64,000 bases of DNA. It comes from Pseudomonas gingeri. Its GTDB lineage: Bacteria; Pseudomonadota; Gammaproteobacteria; Pseudomonadales; Pseudomonadaceae. The stretch is taken from the NCBI RefSeq assembly GCF_013386115.1, contig NZ_JACAOR010000007.1, forward strand, positions 582,702 through 646,701, given 5' to 3'. The notes below the pieces were generated by a model. It saw nothing but the letters and a program-made list of their open reading frames with translations, did not search any database and was not told the origin of the DNA. Position numbers and translations under genes: made by a program. Within the stretch, counting starts at the first letter, position 1. Every line of letters starts with the position of its first letter. Positions 42,479 to 51,099 of this stretch are shown here, in pieces.

Positions 42479-43768
42479 ATGGCTGACAAAAAAGCGCAGT
42501 TGATCATCGAGGGCGCAGCCCCCGTCGAGCTGCCCATTTTAACCGGCACCGTTGGTCCCGATGTAATCGACGTGCGGGGCCTGACGGCCACGGGCCGGTT
42601 CACGTTCGACCCTGGCTTCATGTCGACTGCGTCCTGCGAGTCGAAAATCACCTATATCGACGGCGATAACGGCATTTTGCTGCATCGCGGCTACCCGATC
42701 GAGCAACTTGCCGAGAAATCGGACTACCTGGAAACCTGCTACCTGCTGCTCAACGGCGAACTGCCGACCGCAGAGCAGAAAGCCAAGTTCGTCAGCACCG
42801 TGAAGAACCACACCATGGTGCACGAGCAGTTGAAGACTTTCTTCAACGGCTTCCGTCGCGACGCCCACCCGATGGCCGTCATGTGCGGCGTGGTCGGCGC
42901 CCTGTCGGCCTTCTACCACGACTCCCTGGACATCAATAACCCCCAGCACCGCGAAATTTCCGCGGTCCGCCTGGTGGCCAAGATGCCGACCCTGGCAGCG
43001 ATGGTTTACAAGTACTCCATGGGTCAACCCATGATGTACCCGCGCAACGACCTGTCGTACGCGGAAAACTTCCTGCACATGATGTTCAACACTCCGTGCG
43101 AGATCAAACCGATCAGCCCGGTGCTCGCCAAGGCCATGGACCGGATCTTCATCCTCCATGCCGACCACGAGCAGAACGCATCGACCTCCACCGTTCGTCT
43201 GGCGGGCTCCTCGGGTGCCAACCCGTTCGCCTGTATCGCCGCCGGTATCGCCGCACTGTGGGGCCCTGCCCACGGCGGTGCGAACGAAGCGGTACTGACC
43301 ATGCTCGATGAAATCGGCGATGTCTCGAACATCGACAAGTTCATCGCCAAGGCCAAGGACAAGAACGATCCGTTCAAGCTGATGGGCTTCGGTCACCGGG
43401 TCTACAAGAACCGCGACCCACGTGCCACCGTGATGAAGCAGACCTGCGACGAAGTCCTCAAGGAACTGGGCATCAACAACGATCCTCAGCTGGAACTGGC
43501 CATGCGCCTCGAAGAGATCGCCCTGACCGATCCGTACTTCATCGAGCGCTCGCTGTACCCGAACGTCGACTTCTACTCGGGGATCATCCTCAAGGCGATC
43601 GGCATTCCAACCAGCATGTTCACCGTGATCTTCGCCCTGGCGCGGACCGTCGGCTGGATCTCCCACTGGAAGGAAATGCTCTCCAGCCCGTACAAGATCG
43701 GCCGTCCACGCCAGCTGTACACCGGCTACGAGTCACGTGACATCACCAAGCTGGAAGACCGCAAGTAA
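42479..43768 (+). CDS. gltA: Type II citrate synthase
   Basis: This 429-residue hexameric, NADH-sensitive type citrate synthase condenses acetyl-CoA with oxaloacetate. Motifs include LLHRGYPIEQLAEKSDYLET, the His-containing LHADHEQNASTSTVRLAGSS, LWGPAHGGANEAVL and the catalytic Asp region FYSGIILKAIGIP with GFGHRVYKNRDPRA. AGGAGGCC precedes ATG 42479. It diverges from sdhCDAB, the usual Pseudomonas arrangement. Confidence 0.98.
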   Translation: MADKKAQLIIEGAAPVELPILTGTVGPDVIDVRGLTATGRFTFDPGFMSTASCESKITYIDGDNGILLHRGYPIEQLAEKSDYLETCYLLLNGELPTAEQKAKFVSTVKNHTMVHEQLKTFFNGFRRDAHPMAVMCGVVGALSAFYHDSLDINNPQHREISAVRLVAKMPTLAAMVYKYSMGQPMMYPRNDLSYAENFLHMMFNTPCEIKPISPVLAKAMDRIFILHADHEQNASTSTVRLAGSSGANPFACIAAGIAALWGPAHGGANEAVLTMLDEIGDVSNIDKFIAKAKDKNDPFKLMGFGHRVYKNRDPRATVMKQTCDEVLKELGINNDPQLELAMRLEEIALTDPYFIERSLYPNVDFYSGIILKAIGIPTSMFTVIFALARTVGWISHWKEMLSSPYKIGRPRQLYTGYESRDITKLEDRK

Positions 43769-43802
43769 GGTCTGCCTCACGGTAGCTCCTTGACTGCACC
43801 CG

Positions 43803-43836
43803 ACAGGGCCTCCATCTGGAGGCCCTGTTCGTTTCT
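43803..43836 (+). terminator. Terminator of gltA
   Basis: ACAGGGCCTCCA (43803-43814) pairs perfectly with TGGAGGCCCTGT (43817-43828) around a 2-base gap, followed by TCGTTTCTG. It lies 34 bases after gltA. Confidence 0.8.
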
Positions 43837-43870
43837 GCCCGCGGACACTCCTGGCGCCCACACTGCCGCC

Positions 43871-44063
43871 TTCGCGGGCAAGCCCGCTCCCACAAGGTGT
43901 GCCACCGCCCCGTGGGAGCAGGGCTTGCCCGCGATGAACGGTAACGCGGCGTACCTGATCCACCCCGGTACTCCCATCGCCAGCAAGCCGGCTCCTACAG
44001 GTTCGTGTCTTACACCGGCTTGTGGTCGACACCCAACCGTGGGAGCGGGCTTGCCCGCGAAGA
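43871..44063. repeat. Cluster of four REP elements (two subtypes)
   Basis: REPs lie at 43871-43895 (GCGGGC type, reverse), 43912-43934 (GCGGGC type, forward), 43976-44000 (GCCGGC type, reverse) and 44039-44063 (GCGGGC type, forward). Together with two terminators they fill the 413-base gap between gltA and actP; no gene is seen. Both REP subtypes are mixed in one cluster, suggesting repeated insertion. Confidence 0.88.
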
Positions 44064-44110
44064 GGCCCTGACAGGCAGCACGAGATTCAAGGCCGCCACC
44101 TGCGCCCCCA

Positions 44111-44143
44111 TAAAAAAGCCCCGGTCTCTCGACCGGGGCTTTT
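44111..44143 (-). terminator. Terminator of actP
   Basis: AAAAGCCCCGGTC-TCTC-GACCGGGGCTTTT is a perfect stem with six Ts on the minus strand, 38 bases after the actP stop. It could also catch plus-strand read-through from gltA. Confidence 0.92.
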
Positions 44144-44181
44144 CGTTTCGGCACAACTTATATAGGGAAGCCGGTACTCCC

Positions 44182-45840
44182 TCAGTGGGAAACCGCCCCA
44201 CTCGCCCCCAGACCAGTCTGCGAACGCACGAACTGCGGGAAGAACAGCGCCCGCTCGTTCTCGGCTGCAGCCGACTTGTCGGTGATGGAGAAGAACCAGA
44301 TCCCGACAAACGCAATGATCATCGAGAACAGCGCCGGGTACTCATACGGGAAGATAGCCTTCTCGTGATGCATGATCTGCACCCAGATGGTCGGGCCGAG
44401 GATCATCAGGCCCACCGCGCTGACCAGGCCCATCCAGCCGCCGATCATGGCGCCACGGGTGGTCAGCTTCTTCCAGTACATGGAGAGCAGCAGCACCGGG
44501 AAGTTGCAACTGGCGGCAATGGAGAACGCCAGGCCGACCATGAACGCGATGTTCTGGCTTTCGAAGAGAATGCCCAGGCCGATCGCCAGCACGCCAAGGG
44601 CGATGGTGGTGATCTTCGACACCCGGATCTCATCCTTCTCGTTGGCCTTGCCCTTCTTGATCACGCTGGCATACAGGTCATGGGACACCGCCGAAGCGCC
44701 GGCCAGGGTCAGACCCGCCACTACCGCGAGGATGGTCGCGAACGCCACCGCCGAGATGAAGCCGAGGAAGACGCTGCCACCCACCGCGTTGGCCAGGTGT
44801 ACCGCCGCCATGTTGTTACCGCCCAGCAAGGCACCCGCGGCATCCTTGAACGCCGGATTGGTGCTGACCAGCAGGATCGCGCCAAAGCCGATGATAAAGG
44901 TCAGGATGTAGAAGTAGCCGATGAAACCGGTGGCATACAGCACGCTCTTGCGCGCTTCCTTGGCGTCGCTCACGGTGAAGAAGCGCATCAGGATATGCGG
45001 CAGGCCAGCGGTACCGAACATCAGCGCCAGGCCGAGGGAGAACGCCGAGATCGGATCTTTCACCAGGCCGCCCGGGCTCATGATCGCCTCACCCTTGGGG
45101 TGAACCTTGATCGCTTCGGAGAACAGCGTGTTGAAGTCGAAGTTGACGTGCTTCATCACCATCAGCGCCATGAACGAGGCACCCGACAGCAGCAGCACCG
45201 CCTTGATGATCTGTACCCAGGTGGTGGCCAGCATGCCGCCGAACAACACATAGAGGCACATCAGGATGCCTACCAGGATCACCGCCACATAGTAGTCGAG
45301 GCCGAACAGCAGCTGGATCAGCTTGCCGGCACCGACCATCTGCGCGATCAGGTAGAACGCCACCACCACCAGCGAACCGCAGGCCGACAGCGAACGGATC
45401 TGGGTTTGCCCGAGGCGGTAGGACGCCACGTCGGCAAAGGTGTACTTGCCCAGGTTGCGCAGGCGCTCGGCGATCAGGAACAGGATGATCGGCCAGCCCA
45501 CCAGGAAGCCGATGGAGTAGATCAGGCCATCGTAGCCGGAGGTGAACACCAGCGCGGAAATCCCCAGGAAGGACGCCGCCGACATGTAGTCGCCGGCAAT
45601 CGCCAGGCCGTTCTGGAAACCGGTGATCTTGCCGCCCGCCGCATAATAGTCGGCAGCCGACTTGTTGCGCTTGGAGGCCCAGTAGGTGATGCACAGGGTG
45701 GCACCGACAAACGCGATGAACATCACGATCGCCGAGACGTTGAGGGGTTGCTTGTGCACTTCGCCGGCCAACGCATCGGCGGCCCACAGGGTGGGAGCGA
45801 AGGCCATGACGCCCAAGGCAGCTAGAAGACGCCGGATCAT
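44182..45840 (-). CDS. actP: Cation/acetate symporter ActP
   Basis: This 552-residue sodium:solute symporter takes up acetate and glycolate (family SSS). It has an N-terminal cleavable segment (ALGVMAFAPTLWAADA), about thirteen hydrophobic spans, and conserved stretches SAADYYAAGGKITGFQNGLA and SYRLGQTQIRSLSACGSLVV. ATG 45838-45840 overlaps the stop of the DUF485 gene by 3 nt; the long frame upstream to 46191 is only that gene in another frame. The usual acs partner is not next to it here. Confidence 0.96.
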   Translation of the reverse strand: MIRRLLAALGVMAFAPTLWAADALAGEVHKQPLNVSAIVMFIAFVGATLCITYWASKRNKSAADYYAAGGKITGFQNGLAIAGDYMSAASFLGISALVFTSGYDGLIYSIGFLVGWPIILFLIAERLRNLGKYTFADVASYRLGQTQIRSLSACGSLVVVAFYLIAQMVGAGKLIQLLFGLDYYVAVILVGILMCLYVLFGGMLATTWVQIIKAVLLLSGASFMALMVMKHVNFDFNTLFSEAIKVHPKGEAIMSPGGLVKDPISAFSLGLALMFGTAGLPHILMRFFTVSDAKEARKSVLYATGFIGYFYILTFIIGFGAILLVSTNPAFKDAAGALLGGNNMAAVHLANAVGGSVFLGFISAVAFATILAVVAGLTLAGASAVSHDLYASVIKKGKANEKDEIRVSKITTIALGVLAIGLGILFESQNIAFMVGLAFSIAASCNFPVLLLSMYWKKLTTRGAMIGGWMGLVSAVGLMILGPTIWVQIMHHEKAIFPYEYPALFSMIIAFVGIWFFSITDKSAAAENERALFFPQFVRSQTGLGASGAVSH

Positions 45841-46148
45841 TGCTGAGCCTCCTTGAGAATCGCATTGTTCAGGTCGTCGAATTCGCCATTGGCGCGACGC
45901 ACGTAGATTGCCGTGAGAATAAAGGCCGAAACAATCAGCCCGACACCAATCGGTATCCCCCAGGTAACGGAAGACGTGGGACTGAGCTTGGCGCCCAGCA
46001 CCTGTGGCCCGTACGCAATCAGAAGAATGAAGCCCGAATACAACCCAAGCATGATCGCCGAAAGAATCCAGGCGAATCGTTCCCTTTTTCTGACCAGCTC
46101 CTTGAAACGCGGGCTGTTCTGAATCGAGAGGTAAATGCTGTCGTTCAT
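45837..46148 (-). CDS. DUF485 domain protein (YjcH-type partner of ActP)
   Basis: This 103-residue membrane protein has two hydrophobic spans (about 24-44 and 62-82) and the family segment FKELVRKRERFAWILSAIML. DUF485 proteins always precede actP-type symporters and are thought to be accessory to them. I chose ATG 46146-46148 (MNDSIYLSIQNS) over an upstream start at 46184. Its stop overlaps actP, indicating translational coupling. Confidence 0.92.
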   Translation of the reverse strand: MNDSIYLSIQNSPRFKELVRKRERFAWILSAIMLGLYSGFILLIAYGPQVLGAKLSPTSSVTWGIPIGVGLIVSAFILTAIYVRRANGEFDDLNNAILKEAQQ

Positions 46149-46300
46149 TGTTTTTATCCTCGCAGCACAGATGAGATGAAACATTTTTCACTTTAGGCGG
46201 CTGTGGAAGCGAAACCAGACGACCTTAGTATTAGAACGACACTAGTCCAGATTCGGGGCGACGGCAGGCTGCGAGGCAAATCTTCAACAAACGGAAACAC

Positions 46301-46334
46301 GAAGGCCGCCGGGCAGGACTGCCGGGCGGCCTTC
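46301..46334 (-). terminator. Hairpin terminator after the betaine-binding protein gene
   Basis: GAAGGCCGCC (46301-46310) pairs with GGCGGCCTTC (46325-46334), 29 bases after the stop of the next minus-strand gene. The T-tract is weak (GTGTTTCC). Confidence 0.6.
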
Positions 46335-46362
46335 GATACAGCGGTCTAGAGCCTTCGGGGTA

Positions 46363-47214
46363 TTATTTGGTCCACTCGGCGACGCGGTCGGGGTGCTTGG
46401 CAACCCAGTCCTTGGCCGCCACTTCAGGCTTGGCACCGTCCTGGATCGCCAGCATGACTTCGCCGATTTCGTCTTTCGAGGCCCACTGGAATTTTTTCAG
46501 GAAAGCCGCCACTTCCGGCGCTTTCTTGTCCAGGCCCTTGCTGCCGATGCTGTTCACGGTTTCAGCCGCGCCGTACACGCCCTTCGGATCGTCGAGGAAA
46601 CGCAGTTTCCACTTGGCGAACATCCAGTGCGGTACCCAGCCGGTCACGGCGATGGATTCGTTCTTCTCTTCGGCACGGGTCAGTTCGGCGATCATCGCCG
46701 CGCCCGAGCTGGCTTGCAGCTTGTAGGCGTCGAGGCCGTAGTCCTTGATGGCCTGGTCGGTCTTGAGCATCACACCCGAGCCGGCATCGATACCGACGAT
46801 CTTGTTCTTGAAGGTCGTATCGTCCTTGAGGTCGGCGATGGATTTGGCCTTGACGTACTCCGGCACGATCAGCCCGATCTTGGCGTCCTTGAAGTTGGGG
46901 CCGTAGTCGACCACCTTGTCCTTGTTCTTGGCCCAGTACTCGCCATGGGTGACCGGCAGCCAGGCCGACAGCATCGCATCGAGCTTGCCGGTGGCGACGC
47001 CCTGCCACATGATCCCGGTGGCGACAGCCTGCAACTTCACGTCGTAACCCAACTTCTGCTTGATCACTTCAGCCGCCACGTTGGTGGTGGCAACGCTATC
47101 GGACCAGCCATCGACGTAACCAATGGTCACGGTCTTGGCATCGGCACTGGCCAGGTTGGAGCTGACCGCAAGCACCAGAGCGGCACCTGCGCCTAAGAGT
47201 CGTCGCATCTTCAT
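46363..47214 (-). CDS. betX: Glycine betaine/quaternary amine substrate-binding protein (orphan)
   Basis: This 283-residue exported binding protein is of the OpuAC/ProX type. The signal peptide (MKMRRLLGAGAALVLAVSSN, ending LASADA) precedes VTIGYVDGWSDSVATTNVAA. Trp residues in GWSDS, GIMWQG, TGWVPHWMFAKWK fit the aromatic box that holds a quaternary ammonium group. No permease or ATPase is nearby. Pseudomonas orphan proteins of this kind (BetX, CaiX) are known to feed the separate Cbc transporter, and the position beside actP fits PA3236, so betX is the likely symbol; I rate the symbol less surely than the family. Confidence 0.88.
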   Translation of the reverse strand: MKMRRLLGAGAALVLAVSSNLASADAKTVTIGYVDGWSDSVATTNVAAEVIKQKLGYDVKLQAVATGIMWQGVATGKLDAMLSAWLPVTHGEYWAKNKDKVVDYGPNFKDAKIGLIVPEYVKAKSIADLKDDTTFKNKIVGIDAGSGVMLKTDQAIKDYGLDAYKLQASSGAAMIAELTRAEEKNESIAVTGWVPHWMFAKWKLRFLDDPKGVYGAAETVNSIGSKGLDKKAPEVAAFLKKFQWASKDEIGEVMLAIQDGAKPEVAAKDWVAKHPDRVAEWTK

Positions 47215-47545
47215 CGTTACTTCCCCGAAAGTGCTGCGCCCGACGGCTGTCGAGCGGCATCAACGTATAGTTATGGTGCACGGCGCCCCCTTCACGCCTC
47301 ACGGCCAAACCCGTTCGATCATCAGCGGAGTACTGACGCCCTGATCATCAACCCGACCCGCCAATCGACCTGCTCTGGCAGCGACCTCAAGGCAGCGAGA
47401 AACGACATCAGAACGCCAGCAATCAACGCTTCGGAAAAGTCCCACATTTATTGCGCCCGAACTTTGCATGACAAAATACTGCACAGGCCCAAGGCCCGGG
47501 TAATTCCGGGTAATATGCGCGGCTTTGTTCCCAGACGGCCTGACC
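47215..47545. other. Intergenic gap with short repeats
   Basis: These 331 bases between the divergent betX-like and GH17 genes hold no convincing gene. There is a direct repeat GATCATCA near 47318 and 47343, and two copies of CGGGTAAT (47497-47504 and 47507-47514) at a 10-bp period just upstream of the GH17 gene, which could be a regulator site. The AT-rich stretch near 47440-47480 may include a promoter. Confidence 0.4.
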
Positions 47546-49096
47546 ATGCCCGCCACCGCCCGCTTCCCGCTCCTGCCCTATCTGTTCGCCTGCCTGCTGG
47601 GCATTTTCGCCCTCTGTGGTTTCTGGTACGGCCTCGGCCAGCCGGTGATCCTGCCGGATGCCGCGACCCCGACGCACAAGCTGCAATGCGCGTCCTACAC
47701 ACCGTTCGACAAGGATCAATCGCCCTTCGACCAGCCGTTCAAGCCGCGCCCGGAGCGCATGGATGCCGACCTGGCCCTGCTGGCGACCCGCTTCGAGTGC
47801 ATTCGCACCTACTCCATGACCGGCCTGGAGGCCCTGCCGGAGCTGGCGCGCAAGCACGGCCTGAAGCTGATGATCGGCGCCTGGGTCAACAGCAACCCGG
47901 TGGACACGGAAAAGGAAGTCGATGCCCTGATCGCCTCGGCCAACGCCAACGCCGACGTGGTCACCGCGGTGATCGTCGGCAACGAAGCCCTGCTGCGCAA
48001 GGAAGTCACGGCGCCACAGCTGGTCAGGCTGATCCACAAGGTCAAGGCGCATGTGAAACAGCCGGTGACCTATGCCGACGTCTGGGAATTCTGGCTCAGC
48101 CACCCGGACGTCGCGCCGGCGGTGGACTTCCTGACCATTCACCTGCTGCCCTACTGGGAAGACGATCCGGCGGGAATCGACGCGGCCATCGATCATGTGG
48201 CGCAGATTCGCCAGACCTTCGGCAACCGCTTCGCGCCCAAGGATATCCTGATCGGTGAAACCGGCTGGCCGAGCGAAGGGCGCCAGCGCGAAACCGCGCT
48301 GCCGAGCCGGGTCAACGAAGCCCGTTTCATTCGCGGCTTTGTCACCCTGGCCGAACAGAACGGTTGGCACTACAACCTGATCGAAGCCTTCGACCAGCCC
48401 TGGAAGCGCGGCAGCGAAGGTGCGGTCGGCGGCTACTGGGGACTGTTCGACGCCGACCGCCAGGACAAGGGCATCCTCGCCGGGCCGGTATCGAACCTGC
48501 CGTACTGGCCGCAGTGGCTGGTGTTTGGTGGCCTGGTCCTGCTCGGCACCCTGCTCATCGGTGGGCGCGTGCGCAGTACCCGGGCCGCCCTGGTCCTGCC
48601 GCTGCTCGGCGCACTGGCCGCCTGTTCCATCGGCGCCTGGGGTGAATTGGTGCGGGTGACCAGCCGCTTTGCCAGCGAATGGATCTGGGCAGCCTTGCTG
48701 CTGGGCCTGAACCTGCTGGTGCTGAGCCACGCCACCCTGGCCCTGGGCAGCCGGGCCGGCTGGCGCGCGGGCGCCTTCGAATGGCTGGAGCGACGTGCCG
48801 GCTGGCTGCTGGCGAGCGCCGGGTTCGCCGGCGCGGTAATGATGCTGGAACTGGTCCTGGACCCGCGCTATCGCAGCTTCCCGAGTGCGGCGCTGCTGTT
48901 GCCGGCGCTGGCCTTCCTGGTTCGCCCGGTCCGCGCCCCGCGCGGGGAAACCGCCCTACTGGCCTTTATCATCGGCGCCGGGATCGCCCCGCAACTGTAT
49001 CGCGAAGGCCTGGAAAACCCGCAGGCCTGGGGCTGGGCGGCGGTCAGCGTACTGATGGTCGCCGCGCTATGGCGCAGCCTGCGCGTGCGCCCCTGA
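47546..49096 (+). CDS. Membrane GH17 family glucan transglycosylase/glucanase
   Basis: This 516-residue membrane protein starts with an N-terminal span (about 7-30). A GH17 beta-glucan-active domain follows (about 45-300), with the acid/base Glu in VIVGNEALLRKE and the nucleophile Glu in ILIGETGWPSEG. About seven C-terminal membrane spans follow. In Pseudomonas, related GH17 proteins (Glt type) are transglycosylases that introduce branches into beta-1,3-glucans, and some are fused to a GT2 synthase (NdvB). Here there is no synthase next door. ATG 47546 is preferred to TTG 47525. It probably acts at the periplasmic face on cyclic or linear glucans. Confidence 0.85.
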   Translation: MPATARFPLLPYLFACLLGIFALCGFWYGLGQPVILPDAATPTHKLQCASYTPFDKDQSPFDQPFKPRPERMDADLALLATRFECIRTYSMTGLEALPELARKHGLKLMIGAWVNSNPVDTEKEVDALIASANANADVVTAVIVGNEALLRKEVTAPQLVRLIHKVKAHVKQPVTYADVWEFWLSHPDVAPAVDFLTIHLLPYWEDDPAGIDAAIDHVAQIRQTFGNRFAPKDILIGETGWPSEGRQRETALPSRVNEARFIRGFVTLAEQNGWHYNLIEAFDQPWKRGSEGAVGGYWGLFDADRQDKGILAGPVSNLPYWPQWLVFGGLVLLGTLLIGGRVRSTRAALVLPLLGALAACSIGAWGELVRVTSRFASEWIWAALLLGLNLLVLSHATLALGSRAGWRAGAFEWLERRAGWLLASAGFAGAVMMLELVLDPRYRSFPSAALLLPALAFLVRPVRAPRGETALLAFIIGAGIAPQLYREGLENPQAWGWAAVSVLMVAALWRSLRVRP

Positions 49097-49099
49097 TCT

Positions 49100-49190
49100 G
49101 CGGGAGCCGGCTTGCTGGCGATTGCGATGTCGCAGTCAACTACCTTGTTGCCTGACACACCACAATCGCCAGCAGGCCGCCCCCTACAGG
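49100..49190. repeat. REP pair (GCCGGC type)
   Basis: GCGGGAGCCGGCTTGCTGGC at 49100 and the degenerate inverted copy ATCGCCAGCAGGCCGCCCCC at 49164 lie between the convergent GH17 gene and the 49204 gene. Confidence 0.8.
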
Positions 49191-49203
49191 TCGAGACCTG
49201 CGC

Positions 49204-49563
49204 TCAGGCCGACCTGACCAGGCGCAACCCGCCAATCACCACCGCAAATACCGCCAGGCTGGTGTTGTACAACGCCAGCGCCGGAAAACCGACCAGCAGT
49301 GCCAGCACCGCCAGCACCCGACCGGCACGCCCCGGCACCAGGAACGCCAGCACCGCCGCGCCCAGGGCAGCCCAGCCCAGCACCTTGAAATGAATCAGCC
49401 AGCCCAGGTTCGAACGCGCCTGGCACTCCCAGCGCAGCGCCTCATCGACGCAGATACCGACCCACTGCCCGTCCTCCATCAACCCGTAGCGCACGCCGTA
49501 ACTGGCAGCCAGCCACAGGGGCAGGACGATAAACAGCAGGATCAGCGGCAGACGGCGGGACAT
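49204..49563 (-). CDS. Small inner-membrane protein of unknown function
   Basis: This 119-residue hydrophobic protein has about four membrane spans (5-22, 53-80, 82-100, 100-117). It contains a short periplasmic loop with two cysteines (GICVDEALRWECQARSNLG) that could form a disulfide. I chose ATG 49561-49563; the frame continues to 49659 with no good start. I recognise no family. Confidence 0.7.
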   Translation of the reverse strand: MSRRLPLILLFIVLPLWLAASYGVRYGLMEDGQWVGICVDEALRWECQARSNLGWLIHFKVLGWAALGAAVLAFLVPGRAGRVLAVLALLVGFPALALYNTSLAVFAVVIGGLRLVRSA

Positions 49564-49800
49564 GAACAACTCCGATAGGCGAAAACGGCGCCCAGCATAA
49601 TCGCCAAGACGGCGCATGCAAGCGTAAACAACGCCTGGCTGGTCAGCAAAATGAGGCAAAGTGTATCGTCTGTAGGCTATGGTCTGAATGAATACACGCC
49701 GATTGCATTATTTATGCAATGGGACATGGCACTTCGGCACTAGCGTAGTGGTCATAGCCTGCGACCCCCATTCAGCATTCTCCTTTAAAGGGATGTAGTC

Positions 49801-51099
49801 ATGCTCCGTTCTCTGCGCCTCGCTGCTTTCATCGGCGGCCTCATTTTGAGTGCGTCCGCGCTGGCGGTCGATGTCGACGCCGCCAGCTATGGCTATCCGT
49901 TGACCAACCCGTTCGAAGCGACCATCGCCACGACCCCGCCGGAACTGCGCCCGCAACTGCCCAGCAACGAGGACATCGACCAGTCCGACTACCAGTTGAA
50001 ACTGCGACCGGAACGCGAGTTCACCCTCCCGGACAACTTCTGGGCGGTCAAGAAGCTCACCTACCGCATCGCCCGGCAGGACCACGCCGCGCCGCTGATC
50101 TTCCTGATCGCCGGCACCGGCGCACGCTATGACAGCAGCATCAACGAGTACCTGAAAAAGCTCTATTACAAGGCCGGCTACCACGTCGTCCAGCTGTCGT
50201 CGCCCACCAGCTTCGACTTCATGAGCGCCGCCTCGCGCTTCGCCACGCCCGGGGTGAGCAAGGAAGACGCCGAAGACATGTACCGGGTGATGCAGGCGGT
50301 ACGGGCGCAGAACCCGAAACTGCCGGTGACCGACTTCTACCTCACCGGCTACAGCCTCGGCGCCCTGGATGCGGCCTTTGTCAGCAAGCTGGACGAGACC
50401 CGCCGCAGCTTCAACTTCAAGAAAGTCCTGCTGCTCAATCCGCCGGTCAACCTCTATACCTCGATCACCAACCTCGACAAGCTGGTCCAGACCGAGGTCA
50501 AGGGCATCAACAACACCACGACTTTCTATGAACTGGTCCTGGCCAAGCTGACCCGCTACTTCCAACAGAAAGGCTATATCGACCTCAACGACGCCCTGCT
50601 CTACGACTTCCAGCAGTCCAGGCAGCACCTGACCAACGAACAGATGGCCATGCTGATCGGCACGTCCTTCCGGTTCTCGGCCGCGGACATCGCCTTTACC
50701 TCGGACCTGATCAACCGCCGCGGCCTGATCACCCCGCCCAAGTACCCGATCACCGAGGGCACCAGCCTGACGCCCATGCTCAAGCGTGCCCTGCAATGCG
50801 ACTTCGACTGCTACCTGACCGAACAGGTGATTCCGATGTGGCGCGCCCGTACCGACGGCGGCAGCTTGCTGCAACTGGTGGACCAGGTCAGCCTCTATGC
50901 CCTCAAGGACTACCTGCATGACAGCCCGAAAATCGCCGTCATGCACAACGCCGACGACGTCATCCTCGGTCCGGGCGACCTGGGCTTCCTGCGCAGCACC
51001 TTTGGCGACCGCCTGACCGTCTACCCTCACGGCGGCCACTGCGGCAACCTCAATTACCGCGTCAACGCAGACGCCATGCTGGAGTTTTTCCGTGGCTAA
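49801..51099 (+). CDS. Exported alpha/beta-hydrolase-fold protein upstream of mlaA
   Basis: This 432-residue protein has a signal peptide ending at ASALAV and an alpha/beta-hydrolase core: the first strand LIFLIAGTGARYDSSINEYL, the nucleophile elbow YLTGYSLGALDA, an Asp in AVMHNADDVIL and the His in VYPHGGHCGNLNY. A Cys pair (QCDFDCYL) may be a disulfide. It is preceded by AAAGGGATG. The stop overlaps the mlaA-like start by 8 nt, so the two are translationally coupled, suggesting a joint job in the periplasm on phospholipids. The substrate is unknown. Confidence 0.85.
   Translation: MLRSLRLAAFIGGLILSASALAVDVDAASYGYPLTNPFEATIATTPPELRPQLPSNEDIDQSDYQLKLRPEREFTLPDNFWAVKKLTYRIARQDHAAPLIFLIAGTGARYDSSINEYLKKLYYKAGYHVVQLSSPTSFDFMSAASRFATPGVSKEDAEDMYRVMQAVRAQNPKLPVTDFYLTGYSLGALDAAFVSKLDETRRSFNFKKVLLLNPPVNLYTSITNLDKLVQTEVKGINNTTTFYELVLAKLTRYFQQKGYIDLNDALLYDFQQSRQHLTNEQMAMLIGTSFRFSAADIAFTSDLINRRGLITPPKYPITEGTSLTPMLKRALQCDFDCYLTEQVIPMWRARTDGGSLLQLVDQVSLYALKDYLHDSPKIAVMHNADDVILGPGDLGFLRSTFGDRLTVYPHGGHCGNLNYRVNADAMLEFFRG

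Noticed and set aside
46241..46250. ACTAGTCCAG, similar to the GntR operator, upstream of the DUF485-actP operon
   Set aside because: Only one half matches and there is no partner arm; likely chance.
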